Made by a program: the position numbers and the translations under genes
Part shown: positions 38,396-47,198 of the stretch, piece after piece
How the letters are laid out: each line of letters opens with the position of its first letter
Numbering within the stretch: the first letter of the stretch is position 1
Source of the DNA: Saccharopolyspora elongata
Lineage (GTDB): Bacteria > Actinomycetota > Actinomycetes > Mycobacteriales > Pseudonocardiaceae
Assembly: GCF_004348985.1 (NCBI RefSeq)
Contig: NZ_SMKW01000033.1
Span: 1-64,000 of the forward strand
Direction: 5' to 3'
Length of the DNA: 64,000 bases
The notes under the pieces: generated by a model
What the model was told of the DNA's origin: nothing
Database searches by the model: none
Seen by the model: only the letters and a program-made list of their open reading frames with translations

Positions 38396-39406
38396 TTGTC
38401 TACTGTGGACAACAAGGCCCCGGCGGAGCGGCTGCTGGAGGTCGAGGACCTGCACGTGGAGTTCCGCACCCGGGACGGCGTCGCCAAGGTCCTCAACGGC
38501 GTCAGCTACCACGTCGACGCCGGTGAGACCCTCGCGGTGCTGGGCGAATCCGGCTCGGGCAAGAGCGTCACCGCGCAGACCATCATGGGCATCCTGGACA
38601 TCCCGCCGGGTGCGATCACCGGCGGCTCGATCAAGTACCGGGGCGAGGACCTGCTCGCCGCGTCGGACCGCCGCCGGCGGGAGCTGCGCGGCGAGTCGAT
38701 GGCGATGATCTTCCAGGACGCGCTGTCCGCGCTGAACCCGGTCTACACCGTCGGGTTCCAGATCGCCGAGCAGCTGCGGACCCGCCGCGGCATGTCCCGC
38801 AAGGACGCCACGATCAGGGCCGTCGAGCTGCTGGACCAGGTGAAGATCCCGAACGCGAAGCAGCGCGTGAAGGAGTACCCGCACCAGTTCTCCGGCGGCA
38901 TGCGGCAGCGCGCGATGATCGCGATGTCGCTGGCGCTGGACCCGGACCTGCTCATCGCCGACGAGCCGACCACGGCGCTGGACGTCACGGTGCAGGCCCA
39001 GATCATGGACCTGCTCGACGAGCTGCGCCGGGACCGCGGCATGGGCCTCATCCTGATCACCCACGACCTGGGTGTGGTCGCCGAAGTCGCGGACCGGATC
39101 GTGGTGATGTACGCGGGCCGGATCGTGGAGAGCGCGGACGCGTACTCGCTCTACAAGCAGCCGGGTCACCCTTACACCGAGGGCCTGATGCGGTCGATCC
39201 CGCGCCTGGACCTCAAGGGGCAGGAGCTGGAGACCATCAAGGGGCTGCCGCCGAACCTGCTCGCGGTGCCCTCGGGCTGCCCGTTCCACCCGCGCTGCGC
39301 GCGCGCCGTGGAACGCTGCAGCCAGGAGGTCCCGACCTACCACCAGCTGGGCCTGGGGCGGGCCAGTGCCTGCCACTTCGCCGAGGAGTTGATTACCCGT
39401 GGCTGA
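38396..39406 (+). CDS. oppD: Peptide ABC transporter ATPase (OppD type)
   Basis: A 336-residue cytosolic ATPase energising the importer. It has Walker A GESGSGKS, signature FSGGMRQR and Walker [15 protein letters not shown], then the oligopeptide C-terminal domain with four cysteines ([15 protein letters not shown]...ACHF) that can hold an Fe-S cluster in relatives. The start is a TTG at 38396 with AGGAGAAA just upstream; no ATG or GTG fits better. It overlaps oppF by 8 nt. Confidence 0.94.
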   Translation: MSTVDNKAPAERLLEVEDLHVEFRTRDGVAKVLNGVSYHVDAGETLAVLGESGSGKSVTAQTIMGILDIPPGAITGGSIKYRGEDLLAASDRRRRELRGESMAMIFQDALSALNPVYTVGFQIAEQLRTRRGMSRKDATIRAVELLDQVKIPNAKQRVKEYPHQFSGGMRQRAMIAMSLALDPDLLIADEPTTALDVTVQAQIMDLLDELRRDRGMGLILITHDLGVVAEVADRIVVMYAGRIVESADAYSLYKQPGHPYTEGLMRSIPRLDLKGQELETIKGLPPNLLAVPSGCPFHPRCARAVERCSQEVPTYHQLGLGRASACHFAEELITRG

Positions 39407-40400
39407 GCCGATCCTCCAGGTGCGGGACCTGGTCAAGCACTTCCCGGTGACCCAGGGGGTGCTGTTCAAGCGCACGATCGGCCACGTGCGTGCCGTCGAC
39501 GGCGTGTCGTTCGACCTCAACCGCGGCGAAACGCTCGGCGTGGTGGGCGAGTCCGGTTGCGGCAAGTCGACCCTGGCGCAGGTGCTGATGCGGCTGGAGA
39601 AGCCGACCAGCGGCAGCGCGCTGTTCGAGGGTCGCGACATGTTCAAGATGCACGGCGCCGAGCTGCGCAAGCTGCGGCGCGATCTGCAGATCGTGCTGCA
39701 GGACCCGTACACCTCGCTGAACCCGCGGCGCACCGTCGGCGACATCATCGGGGAGCCGTTCGAGATCCACCCCGAGGTGGCGCCGAAGGGCGAGCGGCGG
39801 CGGAAGGTGCAGGAACTGCTGGAGGTGGTCGGGCTCAACCCGGAGCACATCCAGCGCTACCCGCACCAGTTCTCCGGCGGTCAGCGGCAGCGCATCGGCA
39901 TCGCGCGGGCGCTGGCGCTGCGGCCGAAGGTGATCATCTGCGACGAGCCGGTGTCGGCGCTGGACGTGTCGATCCAGGCGCAGGTGATGAACCTGCTCGG
40001 CGACCTGCAGCAGGAGTTCGGGCTGTCGTACGTGTTCATCGCCCACGACCTCGGCGTGGTCCGCCACCTGTCGGACCGCGTGGCGGTGATGTACCTGGGC
40101 AAGGTCGTGGAGATCGGCTCCGACGAGCAGATCTACGAGCACCCGCAGCACCCGTACACGCAGGCGCTGCTGTCGTCGGTGCCGGTGCCGGACCCGACGC
40201 TGCGCGGCAAGCGCGAGGTGATTCGCCTGACCGGCGACGTGCCGAGCCCGGCGAACCCGCCCTCGGGCTGCCGCTTCCGCACCCGCTGCTGGAAGGCGCA
40301 GGACATCTGCGCGGAGCAGGTCCCGGAGCTGGAGGTCCGCCTGGGCAGCCACCCGTCGGCCTGCCACTTCGCGGAGGAACGGCCCCGCGTGGTGTCCTGA
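39399..40400 (+). CDS. oppF: Peptide ABC transporter ATPase (OppF type)
   Basis: A 333-residue second ATPase of the importer. Walker [10 protein letters not shown], signature SGGQRQR, Walker [15 protein letters not shown], and the C-terminal cysteine motif [15 protein letters not shown]...ACHF. GTG start inside the oppD end. It is the last gene of the operon, followed by a strong hairpin terminator. With oppABCD it forms a complete importer for peptides or related solutes. Confidence 0.94.
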   Translation: MAEPILQVRDLVKHFPVTQGVLFKRTIGHVRAVDGVSFDLNRGETLGVVGESGCGKSTLAQVLMRLEKPTSGSALFEGRDMFKMHGAELRKLRRDLQIVLQDPYTSLNPRRTVGDIIGEPFEIHPEVAPKGERRRKVQELLEVVGLNPEHIQRYPHQFSGGQRQRIGIARALALRPKVIICDEPVSALDVSIQAQVMNLLGDLQQEFGLSYVFIAHDLGVVRHLSDRVAVMYLGKVVEIGSDEQIYEHPQHPYTQALLSSVPVPDPTLRGKREVIRLTGDVPSPANPPSGCRFRTRCWKAQDICAEQVPELEVRLGSHPSACHFAEERPRVVS

Positions 40401-40421
40401 CGGGAGAGTTTCGAGGCGGAG

Positions 40422-40452
40422 GGCGCCTTCGAGCCGCTGGCTCGGAGGCGCC
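40422..40452 (+). terminator. Terminator of the opp operon
   Basis: Arms 40422-40435 and 40439-40452 pair over 14 positions (one G-T) around gct and are followed by tttcgctt. It starts 21 nt after the oppF stop. Confidence 0.85.
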
Positions 40453-40481
40453 TTTCGCTTGTCCGATGGCCCGGGTCGGAG

Positions 40482-40525
40482 TCGTGAGCGGTTTGGATCG
40501 CTGTGGCGCTCCAAAGTGCTCACGA
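40482..40525 (-). terminator. TCGTGAGC...GCTCACGA hairpin overlapping the tetR stop
   Basis: Outer arms TCGTGAGC (40482-40489) and GCTCACGA (40518-40525) enclose an inner TTTGG/CCAAA pair and a GC-rich tip. It overlaps the last codons of the leftward TetR gene. The outer arms are related to the hairpin at 42104-42147, so this looks like another repeated terminator family. Confidence 0.7.
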
Positions 40526-41107
40526 GCCAGGGGGTCCGCCGAGCGGGCGGAGGCCTGCGTAGAGGACCGCCAGTTCGCTGGCCGGGCGTTGTTCGGCGAC
40601 CGCTCGGCGGTACATGTTCAGGCCCCCCACGATCAGCGATCGCAGCTCCGCCGTCGTCAGGTCCGCGCGTACCGCGCTCGCCTGCTGCGCGCGTTCCAGG
40701 AGGGTGCCGATGGCGTCGTTGAAGTCGGTTTCCAGGCAGGCCGTTTTCGGTGGCTGCCCGGTCGATTCCAGCGCGTCGCAGATGTCCTTGTTCAGCGCGG
40801 CGTACTCGATGACGCGCTGGAAGTAGTCGAAGAACGCGCGGCCGGGATCGCCGGACTCCGCCTGGTCGCGGGCTTCGTCGACCATCGCCCGGATCCGTTC
40901 CGCCACGACGGCCTCGAAAAGCGCTTCCTTGGTGGGGAAGTGGCGGTAGACGGTGCCGGGGCCGACGCCGGCGCGGCGGGCGATGTCGTCCAGCGGGACG
41001 GCCAGTCCTTCGGCGGCGAACAGCTCCTGGGCCGCGGCGAGGACCCGTTCGCGGTTGCGCTGGGCGTCCGCGCGCAGCCGTTTTCCGGGGGCGTTCTCGG
41101 TCGTCAC
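40520..41107 (-). CDS. TetR-family regulator
   Basis: A 195-residue repressor-type protein. The HTH is intact: RNRERVLAAAQELFAAEGLAVPLDDIARRAGVGPGTVYRHFPTKEALFEAVV. The C-terminal helices match the common SbtR/TetR_C-like dimer domain of actinobacteria. GTG start at 41107. It is divergent from an NmrA-like gene with exactly 100 bp between starts, and the gap is filled with repeated half-sites, so it most likely controls that neighbour and itself. Confidence 0.9.
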   Translation of the reverse strand: MTTENAPGKRLRADAQRNRERVLAAAQELFAAEGLAVPLDDIARRAGVGPGTVYRHFPTKEALFEAVVAERIRAMVDEARDQAESGDPGRAFFDYFQRVIEYAALNKDICDALESTGQPPKTACLETDFNDAIGTLLERAQQASAVRADLTTAELRSLIVGGLNMYRRAVAEQRPASELAVLYAGLRPLGGPPGS

Positions 41108-41132
41108 GGGTCGAGCCTACCGCTTTCGTGGA

Positions 41133-41182
41133 CAACCGGGGCGCACGTTCCGTATCGTACGAACCGGGGCGCGCGTTCCGGT
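41133..41182. promoter_or_regulatory. Operator region of the tetR/NmrA divergon
   Basis: The ~18-bp sequence ACCGGGGCGCRCGTTCCG occurs twice as a direct repeat, near 41135-41152 and 41163-41180. Between them GTTC-N10-GAAC forms a dyad, and the outermost ACAACCGG/CCGGTTGT ends are inverted. Tandem dyads overlapping both promoters fit autoregulation by the TetR protein. Confidence 0.65.
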
Positions 41183-41207
41183 TGTGCCCATCGATGCGGA
41201 GGCCTAA

Positions 41208-42098
41208 GTGTCCAAACCAGAAGGAATCGTGCTCGTCGTCGGAGCCACCGGGCAGCAGGGCGGCGCCACGGCCGCCAAGCTGCTCGCCCGCGGCTGGCGC
41301 GTTCGAGCACTCACCCGCAACGCCACCGGAGCCGCCGCGCGGCGGCTGGCCGAGGCCGGCGCGGAACTGGTCCAAGGCGACATGGACGACCAGGAAGCGC
41401 TCCATGCCGCGATGCGGGGCGTGCACGGCGTTTTCAGCGTCCAGCCGACCTTCATCACGCCCGAGCTGTCCCCGGGCATCAGCCACGAGGACGAACGCCG
41501 CTGGGGCAAGAACGTCGCGGACGCTGCGAAAGGCGCCGGCGTGCAGCACCTCGTCTACGCCTCGGCGGTCAACGCGGATCGGCGCACCGGCGTCGTCACG
41601 CTGGAGAACAAGAGGGAGATCGAGGAGCACATACGCGCGCTGGGAATTCCGGCCACGATGCTGCGGCCGGTGTCGTTCATGGAGAACTACGTGGCGATGA
41701 TGCCCGGCCAGGCCGCCGCGGGCGACGAGCTGGTGAGCGCGGTCCGGGCCGACGTGTCGCAGCCGCTGATCGCGCTCGACGACATCGGCGAGTTCGCCGC
41801 GCTGGCCTTCGAGAATCCCGGCGACTACATCGGCCGGGCGGTGGAGATCGCCGGGGATTCGCTGACACCGCCGGAGATCGCGGACGCGCTGTCCCGCGCG
41901 ACCGGTCGGCGGCTCCGCCACGTCGAGCTGCCGCTGGAGCCGCTGCGCGAGCAGAACCCCGACCTCCACCGCGCCTACACGGCGATCAACGAGCTCGACA
42001 TGACGGTGGACATCCCGGCCCTGCGCCGCCGCCACCCGGGCCTGATGACCTTCGAAACCTGGCTGACGACCCGGGGCCGGGCCCTGCTCGGTGCCTGA
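41208..42098 (+). CDS. NmrA-like NAD(P)-binding protein
   Basis: A 296-residue atypical short-chain dehydrogenase fold. The N-terminal VLVVGATGQQGGATAAKLL carries the dinucleotide motif. ALTRNATGAAARRLAEAGAELVQGDMDD and RPVSFMENYVAMM fit NmrA-like/quinone reductase 2-like proteins, which sense NADP redox state or reduce quinones. GTG start with GCGGAGG 5 nt upstream. Probably repressed by the divergent TetR. The substrate is unknown. Confidence 0.88.
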   Translation: MSKPEGIVLVVGATGQQGGATAAKLLARGWRVRALTRNATGAAARRLAEAGAELVQGDMDDQEALHAAMRGVHGVFSVQPTFITPELSPGISHEDERRWGKNVADAAKGAGVQHLVYASAVNADRRTGVVTLENKREIEEHIRALGIPATMLRPVSFMENYVAMMPGQAAAGDELVSAVRADVSQPLIALDDIGEFAALAFENPGDYIGRAVEIAGDSLTPPEIADALSRATGRRLRHVELPLEPLREQNPDLHRAYTAINELDMTVDIPALRRRHPGLMTFETWLTTRGRALLGA

Positions 42099-42103
42099 AT
42101 GAG

Positions 42104-42147
42104 TCGTGAGTGCTGGGTCCGGTAAGAACCGGACTCAGCACTCACGA
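42104..42147. terminator. Bidirectional 20-bp hairpin terminator
   Basis: Arms 42104-42123 and 42128-42147 pair at all 20 positions (one G-T) around aaga. It lies exactly between the convergent stop codons of the NmrA-like gene (42098) and the XRE gene (42154). The TCGTGAGTGCTG arms resemble the 40482-40525 hairpin. Confidence 0.9.
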
Positions 42148-42153
42148 GCCGGC

Positions 42154-42393
42154 TCAGGCGGAGCGTTCTCCCGTGCCGATGCGGGGGAAGGGGTGGATGG
42201 AGAACACCACTTCGACCGGCACCTCGAAGTGCTCCGCGATGCGCAACGCCAGGTGCAGGCTCGGGCTGTACTCGCCGCGCTCCAGGTAGCCGATGGTCTG
42301 GTAGTGCACGCCGAGCGCTTCGGAGAGCTGCCGGCGGCTGATCCCGCGTTCGGCCCGCAGCATCGCGATGCGGTTGTAGATCGTCTCGCTCAT
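42154..42393 (-). CDS. Small XRE-family regulator
   Basis: A 79-residue HTH_3 protein: IYNRIAMLRAERGISRRQLSEALGVHYQTIGYLERGEYSPSLHLALRIAEHFEVPVEVVF. Proteins of this size (YozG/CopG-neighbour type) commonly follow ABC-2 exporter genes. ATG 42393 has a strong GGAGGAG 4 nt upstream and is 16 nt past the permease stop, so it is the third gene of the exporter operon and may autoregulate it. Confidence 0.9.
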   Translation of the reverse strand: MSETIYNRIAMLRAERGISRRQLSEALGVHYQTIGYLERGEYSPSLHLALRIAEHFEVPVEVVFSIHPFPRIGTGERSA

Positions 42394-42409
42394 GTTCTCC
42401 TCCGCCACA

Positions 42410-43246
42410 TCAGCGAATTCGCTGGATGGCCTTCTCGCGACGCGCGGCCACGCTCGACCCCGACTCGCGCCGCGCCATCCGGCGCAGCACCACAGGAGCC
42501 ACCACCAGCCCGATCACGGCCCACAGGCCGAGCACCCCGACAGTCTCCAGGTGTCGCCAGGACTCGCCGATCTCGGCCGCCGCCATCGCGTCCGGCAGCA
42601 GCGCCGAGCGCATGCCCAGCCCCAGCCAGTACATCGGGAACGCCTGCGCGATCCACTGCAGCCACTCCGGGTACTCGGTGATGGGGTAGAAGATCCCGGA
42701 GATCGCGATCAGCCCCATCATCGGCACGATGACCAGGCCCAGGCTCCGCGGGCTGGAGAACAGCGAGCCGATGATCGCCCCGATCGGCATCGTCGCGACC
42801 AGCCCCAGCACCAGCACCCACGCGAGGGTCAGCCAGGTGTCGGCGCCGGTGGCGAGGCCGTCGAACATCACCAGGCCGGGCACCAGCAGGATCAGCAGGC
42901 TGACCAGCGACATGCAGCCGACCATCGTGATCTTGCCGATCAGGTAGCCGAGCATCCCGTCGGGGGTCGCCTTGGCGCGCAGCAGGGTGCCGTCCTCGCG
43001 CTCGACGGTCAGCTGCTGGGCGATGTTGATCAGCCCGGCGAACCCGATGCCCATGCCGAGCACCCCGGGCAGCGTCATCGCGCCCAGCGAGAAACCGGCC
43101 ACAGTGGACCCGCTCTGGAACGACATCACGACCAGCAGGATCACGGTGGGGAACAGGTAGCCCCACAGGTCCTGCGCGGTGGTCAGGGTCTGGCGGAATT
43201 CGATCCAGCCGCGCTGCAGGCCGGCTCGTGCTGCGGTCGCCTTCAC
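42410..43246 (-). CDS. ABC-2 type exporter permease
   Basis: A 278-residue membrane protein with about six helices (LWGYLFPTVILLVVMSF, FSLGAMTLPGVLGMGIGFAGLINIA, MSLVSLLILLVPGLVMF, WVLVLGLVATMPIGAIIGSLF, LGLVIVPMMGLIAISGIFYPI, VGVLGLWAVIGLVVAPVVL). The DGTLLRAKATPDGMLGYLIGKI segment is typical of drug-resistance ABC-2 permeases. GTG 43246 overlaps the ATPase stop as GTGA, so translation is coupled. The exported substrate is unknown. Confidence 0.9.
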   Translation of the reverse strand: MKATAARAGLQRGWIEFRQTLTTAQDLWGYLFPTVILLVVMSFQSGSTVAGFSLGAMTLPGVLGMGIGFAGLINIAQQLTVEREDGTLLRAKATPDGMLGYLIGKITMVGCMSLVSLLILLVPGLVMFDGLATGADTWLTLAWVLVLGLVATMPIGAIIGSLFSSPRSLGLVIVPMMGLIAISGIFYPITEYPEWLQWIAQAFPMYWLGLGMRSALLPDAMAAAEIGESWRHLETVGVLGLWAVIGLVVAPVVLRRMARRESGSSVAARREKAIQRIR

Positions 43247-44238
43247 CGGTTCGCCTCCTCGGTGCTGCCGTTGTTCTCCGCGGAGAAGGTCAGCGCGACG
43301 TTCTCGCCCCGCCCGGATTCGTGGGCGCGCACCATCGCCATGTAGGTGTCCTCCAGGGTCGCCCGGCGCACCTCCAGTTCGGTGATCTCGTCGCCGTGCT
43401 GCGCGAACAGGTCCCGGACGAACCGGGTGGCGTCGGCGGTCGGGTGCACGAAGCGCCGGCCGTTGCGGGTCCACTTCACCTCAGACTCGGCGGCCACCTG
43501 CCGGGACAGCTCGTCGGCGGAGCCGTCGGCGACGATCCGGCCGCCGGCCAGGATCAGGATGCGGTCGGCCAGCTTCTCGGCCTCGTCCAGGTCGTGCGTG
43601 GTGAGCAGGATGCCGGTGTTGTCGTCGTCGGCGAGCCGGTGCACGAGGTCGTGGAACTCGCGGCGGGCCTGCGGGTCGAAGCCGACCGTGGGCTCGTCCA
43701 GGAACAGCAGTTCCGGGCGCCCGACGATGCCGATCGCCACGTCGAGCCGGCGGCGCTGGCCGCCGGAGAGCTGCCCGGCCCGCTTGTTCGCGTGCTCGGA
43801 CAGGCCGACCGCCGCGACGAGTTCGTCGACGTCCCAGGGGCGGGTGATCCGGTCCGTGGAGTACGGCGCGTAGTAGGTCCCCAGGTGCGCCAGCAGTTCC
43901 CGGACCCGCCACTTGCTGTGGTCGCGCCAGGACTGCAGCACGACGCCGAGCCGGGCCCGCCAGCGCTCGTCGCCGTGCGCCGGGTCGGCGCCGAGCACCT
44001 GGACGTCGCCGCCGGAGCGCATCCGGAAGCCCTCCAGGATCTCGATCGTCGTGGTCTTGCCCGCCCCGTTCGGCCCCAGCAGCGCGACCACCTCGCCGCG
44101 GCGCGCGGTGAGGTCGACGCCCTTGAGGACATCGGTCGTGCCGTAGCGCATCCGCAGGTTGCGGACGTCGAGCACGGTGTCCGCGTCCGGTAACCGCACC
44201 GGCGGCGGTGGCGCCTCCGATTCATTCGCGACTGTCAT
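43243..44238 (-). CDS. ABC-2 exporter ATPase (DrrA type)
   Basis: A 331-residue ATPase with Walker A LLGPNGAGKTTT, signature LSGGQRRR, and Walker B LLFLDEPTVGFDPQARREFHDLV, followed by the DrrA-like C-terminal regulatory region. ATG 44238 is chosen by homology; the open frame reaches 44286. A dyad (44274-44293) lies just upstream, and the tetR-like gene expected to read it is truncated, so this exporter may have lost its local repressor. Confidence 0.92.
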   Translation of the reverse strand: MTVANESEAPPPPVRLPDADTVLDVRNLRMRYGTTDVLKGVDLTARRGEVVALLGPNGAGKTTTIEILEGFRMRSGGDVQVLGADPAHGDERWRARLGVVLQSWRDHSKWRVRELLAHLGTYYAPYSTDRITRPWDVDELVAAVGLSEHANKRAGQLSGGQRRRLDVAIGIVGRPELLFLDEPTVGFDPQARREFHDLVHRLADDDNTGILLTTHDLDEAEKLADRILILAGGRIVADGSADELSRQVAAESEVKWTRNGRRFVHPTADATRFVRDLFAQHGDEITELEVRRATLEDTYMAMVRAHESGRGENVALTFSAENNGSTEEANR

Positions 44239-44273
44239 AACCCCAGTGCCTCTCGTAGCAGTGATAGCCCTGC

Positions 44274-44293
44274 ATGTAGCACACATACTACAT
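44274..44293. promoter_or_regulatory. ATGTAG-N8-CTACAT dyad before exporter operon
   Basis: Perfect 6-bp arms (44274-44279 and 44288-44293) about 35 bp upstream of the ATPase start, in an AT-rich patch. A likely promoter/operator for a TetR- or GntR-type repressor. Confidence 0.55.
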
Positions 44294-44341
44294 ACCGAAG
44301 GATCATTGCTTCGTCGAAGTGGGGATCGGATCGGCCGTCGT

Positions 44342-44780
44342 TCAGGGGGAGATCGCCCGGCGGGCGGCGGCGATCAGCGCCTCGGCGGTGGCCCGGTCCA
44401 GCGGTTCGCCGGTGCTCAGCCAGTGGTAGACCAGCGACCCGAACAACAGGTCCCGGATGGTCTCCGCGGCGAGGTCCGGGTGGAGCGCTCCTTGCTGCCG
44501 GGCGCGTTCGATCGCCTCGGTGATCGCCGCGTCGCGCGGCTTCAGGTAGCGGTCGCGCAGCGGCTCCGCGAGCTGCGCGCGACGGCCGCTTTCGGCGTGC
44601 ACGCCGAGCACGACGCGGCCGAGCGGTGACTCGGAGAGCTGGAGCACGAACGAGATCGCCAGTTCGCAGAGGTCGCCCAAGGCGTCGCTGGTGTCCGGCA
44701 GGTCGAGCGGTCGCACCGCGTGGGCGAGCGCGTGGACCGCGAGGTCGTCCTTGGTCTTACGAGCCGCTCCGGGCGTGGCT
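44342..44780 (-). pseudogene. TetR regulator lacking its DNA-binding domain
   Basis: The open segment from GTG 44716 encodes only 124 residues that match a TetR C-terminal ligand/dimer domain (VRPLDLPDTSDALGDLCELAISFVLQLSESPLGRVVLGV ... LLFGSLVYHWLSTGEPL). Reading upstream in the same frame gives ARKTKDDLAVHALAHA, which aligns with the stretch just after an HTH (the F-x-x-KDDL region), and then turns into the terminator hairpin of the peptidase gene. The whole HTH is gone. It is oriented to have been the repressor of the exporter next to it. Confidence 0.8.
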
Positions 44781-44782
44781 GA

Positions 44783-44826
44783 GCGAATCGCGGCCCCGCT
44801 CCGATCCGAGCGGGGCCGCGATTCGC
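44783..44826 (-). terminator. 19-bp perfect hairpin terminator of the S10 peptidase gene
   Basis: Arms 44783-44801 and 44808-44826 are perfectly complementary around the loop cgatcc, 7 nt after the peptidase stop codon. GC-rich, without a T-run. Confidence 0.88.
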
Positions 44827-44833
44827 ACCGGCG

Positions 44834-46306
44834 CTACGGGCGGGTGTTCACGAACGCCGCGAGGTCCGCCGACTGCTGGATCCGGGACTCCTCGTGGACG
44901 TACATCATGTGGCCCGCCGGGTAGTAGCGGACGTCGATGTTCTCCCGCAGCCGCTCCGGGATCGGCACCTGCGCCAGCACGTGCTCGGCGGCGAAGTACG
45001 GGGTCGCGCCGTCGGTGTAGCCGCAGCCGACGTGGACCCGCAGGTGCGGGTTGGCCTGGAACGCCGCGCCGAGTTTGTCCACAACGGACACGCTCGCGCC
45101 CTCGAACTCCTTGTACGACCAGGGATGCACCCGGCTGGACAGCGTCTCGTACGGCAGATCGCTGGCGTAGTCGAGCTCTTCGCGCAGGTAGTGGTTGATC
45201 GCCGCCGAGTAGGCGCCGCGGATGCCGGAGATGCTCGGGTCGTCGGTGAAGTGCTCCCCGGCGGCATCCCGCTCCCAGCCGGTGAACCGGCCGTCCATCC
45301 GCCCCACGGTCTCCCGCCGGTCGCGCAGCAGCTCGGTGAAGAACCGGATGTGCTCGATGCGCAGGTTCGCGCGGTCCACGTAGTCCTCGGACAGCCCGGA
45401 CAGCGAGGCGACCCGCCGCACGATGTCCTCGCGCTCGGACGCGCTCAAGCGCGCGCCGCGCGCCAGCGCCCACGGGTAATCCTCGGCGGCGAACTTCTCC
45501 GCCTCGTCCAGCACCTCGCGCAGCGGCCGGTCGCCGTGCTTGCCGTGGTAGTGCGCGATCGCCGCGTACGTCGGCAGGAACAGCGAGTACGGCAGGTCGT
45601 TGCCCTCGGTGAACCGGATCGTCCCCATGTCCAGCACGGACGAGATCAGCAGCAGGCCGTTCGGGTAGAGGCCGTGCCGCGACTGGAGGTGCTCGGCGAG
45701 CGCGGCCGCGCGCAGCGTGCCGTAGGACTCGCCGGCGAGGTACTTCGGCGACATCCAGCGGCCGTTGCGGGTGGTCCACAGCCGGATCACCTCGGCGATG
45801 GACTCGATGTCCTTCTGGTATCCGTGGAAATCGCCGGGCGTGCCGCCCTCGACCGCCCGCGAGTATCCGGTGGACACCGGGTCGATGAACACCAGATCAC
45901 TGTGCCGCAGAAGGGTTTCCGGGTTGTCGGCCAGCCCGTACGGCGGCGGCGCGAGGTCGCCGGCGTCACCGGAGACGACCCGCCGCGGGCCGAGCAGCCC
46001 GACGTGCAGCCACACGCTGGAGGAGCCAGGACCACCGTTGAACGCGAACGTCACCGGGCGGCTGCCGGGTTCGCCGTCGGCCACGTACGAGGTCAGGAAG
46101 ACCTCGGCCTTCGGCTTGAAGCCCTCGAACTTGCCGTCGGCGTGGACCTCCTCGCGCAGCACGATGCGGCCCGTCGTCGCGGTGTAGGCCAGTTCCGCGC
46201 CGTCGGCGGTGATGGTGTGGTGGGTGCTCACCAGATCGTCGACCGGCTCGGCCGGGGTGGTGGATTCCTGCTTCGCCTCGTCGGCCTTGTCCTCGCTGGC
46301 TGCCAT
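44834..46306 (-). CDS. S10 family serine carboxypeptidase
   Basis: A 490-residue alpha/beta-hydrolase of peptidase family S10. The catalytic serine is in YLAGESYGTLRAAALAEHL. The oxyanion-hole region is FAFNGGPGSSSVWLHVG. The catalytic aspartate lies in VGCGYTDGATPYFAAEH and the histidine in YYPAGHMMYVH. No signal peptide is evident; the N-terminus is acidic and polar. ATG 46306 is used because homology starts there, and the open frame upstream is antisense to udgB. Such enzymes trim C-terminal residues from peptides; the physiological substrate is unknown. Confidence 0.9.
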   Translation of the reverse strand: MAASEDKADEAKQESTTPAEPVDDLVSTHHTITADGAELAYTATTGRIVLREEVHADGKFEGFKPKAEVFLTSYVADGEPGSRPVTFAFNGGPGSSSVWLHVGLLGPRRVVSGDAGDLAPPPYGLADNPETLLRHSDLVFIDPVSTGYSRAVEGGTPGDFHGYQKDIESIAEVIRLWTTRNGRWMSPKYLAGESYGTLRAAALAEHLQSRHGLYPNGLLLISSVLDMGTIRFTEGNDLPYSLFLPTYAAIAHYHGKHGDRPLREVLDEAEKFAAEDYPWALARGARLSASEREDIVRRVASLSGLSEDYVDRANLRIEHIRFFTELLRDRRETVGRMDGRFTGWERDAAGEHFTDDPSISGIRGAYSAAINHYLREELDYASDLPYETLSSRVHPWSYKEFEGASVSVVDKLGAAFQANPHLRVHVGCGYTDGATPYFAAEHVLAQVPIPERLRENIDVRYYPAGHMMYVHEESRIQQSADLAAFVNTRP

Positions 46307-46355
46307 GCCGCCCACATTACGTGCCGTCGAACGGGTTTTCTGCCACTTTTGGGAG

Positions 46356-47126
46356 GTGCCAGAAACGACCTCCCGGCTGATCGACAACCCCATCGACGAC
46401 CCCTCCGCCGCGGCCCCGGGGGCCGCCGACCTGGCCGGCCTGGACGAGCTGGTCACCCGCTGCACGGCCTGCCCGCGGCTGGTCGAGTGGCGGGAGGAGG
46501 TCGCGCGGGTCAAGCGCGCGGCGTTCCGCGACCAGGAGTACTGGGGCCGGCCGGTGCCCGGCTTCGGCCCGCCGGACGCGGCGATCGCGATCGTCGGGCT
46601 GGCGCCGGCGGCGCACGGCGGCAACCGGACGGGCCGGATCTTCACCGGCGACCGCTCCGGCGACGTCCTCTTCCAGGCGCTCTACGACGTCGGCCTGGCG
46701 TCCCAGCCCGAGGCGTGGCACATCGACGACGGTTTGACGTTGCACAGCACCAGGATCACGGCGCCGGTGCACTGCGCCCCGCCCGCCAACAAGCCGACGC
46801 CGGCGGAGCGCGACACCTGCCGCCCGTGGCTGGTCCGCGAGCTCGACCTGCTGCGCCCGACGCTGCGAGCGGTCGTGGTGCTGGGCGCGTTCGGCTGGCA
46901 GGCCCTGCTGCCGGTGCTGGCGGACGCGGCCTGGCAGGTCCCGAAGCCGCGCCCTAAGTTCGGCCACGACGCCCACGCGGAACTCCCGGCCACGGACGGA
47001 GGAGCACCCCTCCACCTCCTCGGCTCCTACCACGTCAGCCAGCAGAACACTTTTACGGGCAGGCTCACCCCGGCGATGCTGCGGGCGGTGCTGGAGCGGG
47101 CGAAGGGGCTGGCGGAGCTTCGGTGA
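46356..47126 (+). CDS. udgB: Family 5 uracil-DNA glycosylase UdgB
   Basis: A 256-residue Fe-S cluster DNA repair enzyme that excises uracil and other deaminated bases. The cysteines begin with RCTACPRLVEWREE and continue with CAPPANKPTPAERDTC. Motif A is GLAPAAHGGNRTGRIFTGDRSGD, and the C-terminal motif is GSYHVSQQNTFTGRLTPAMLR. The GTG at 46356 abuts GGGAG, so the exact start is uncertain. Its last ~87 bp recur at 48019 and 49289, marking the gene end as an integration target. Orthologue of M. tuberculosis Rv1259 by family. Confidence 0.93.
   Translation: MPETTSRLIDNPIDDPSAAAPGAADLAGLDELVTRCTACPRLVEWREEVARVKRAAFRDQEYWGRPVPGFGPPDAAIAIVGLAPAAHGGNRTGRIFTGDRSGDVLFQALYDVGLASQPEAWHIDDGLTLHSTRITAPVHCAPPANKPTPAERDTCRPWLVRELDLLRPTLRAVVVLGAFGWQALLPVLADAAWQVPKPRPKFGHDAHAELPATDGGAPLHLLGSYHVSQQNTFTGRLTPAMLRAVLERAKGLAELR
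47031..47117 (+). other. udgB 3'-end repeat, copy 1 (in gene)
   Basis: The stretch from CACGTCAGCCAGCAGAACAC to the end of the penultimate helix of UdgB. It is the functional copy of a direct repeat also present at 48019-48104 and 49289-49376. It most likely marks an attachment site in the 3' end of udgB. Confidence 0.8.
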
Positions 47127-47198
47127 ATGGGGTCATGGCGAGTGCAGCAACTCATCCTCAAGTTCCGTGTCCTGCGCACGTGACCCATCGGACTGGCT

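Noticed and set aside
39393-42109. Two ~850-880-codon frames over oppF, tetR and the NmrA-like gene
   Set aside because: They span several recognisable genes and intergenic hairpins in both directions; products are Arg/Ala/Gly-rich with no domain.
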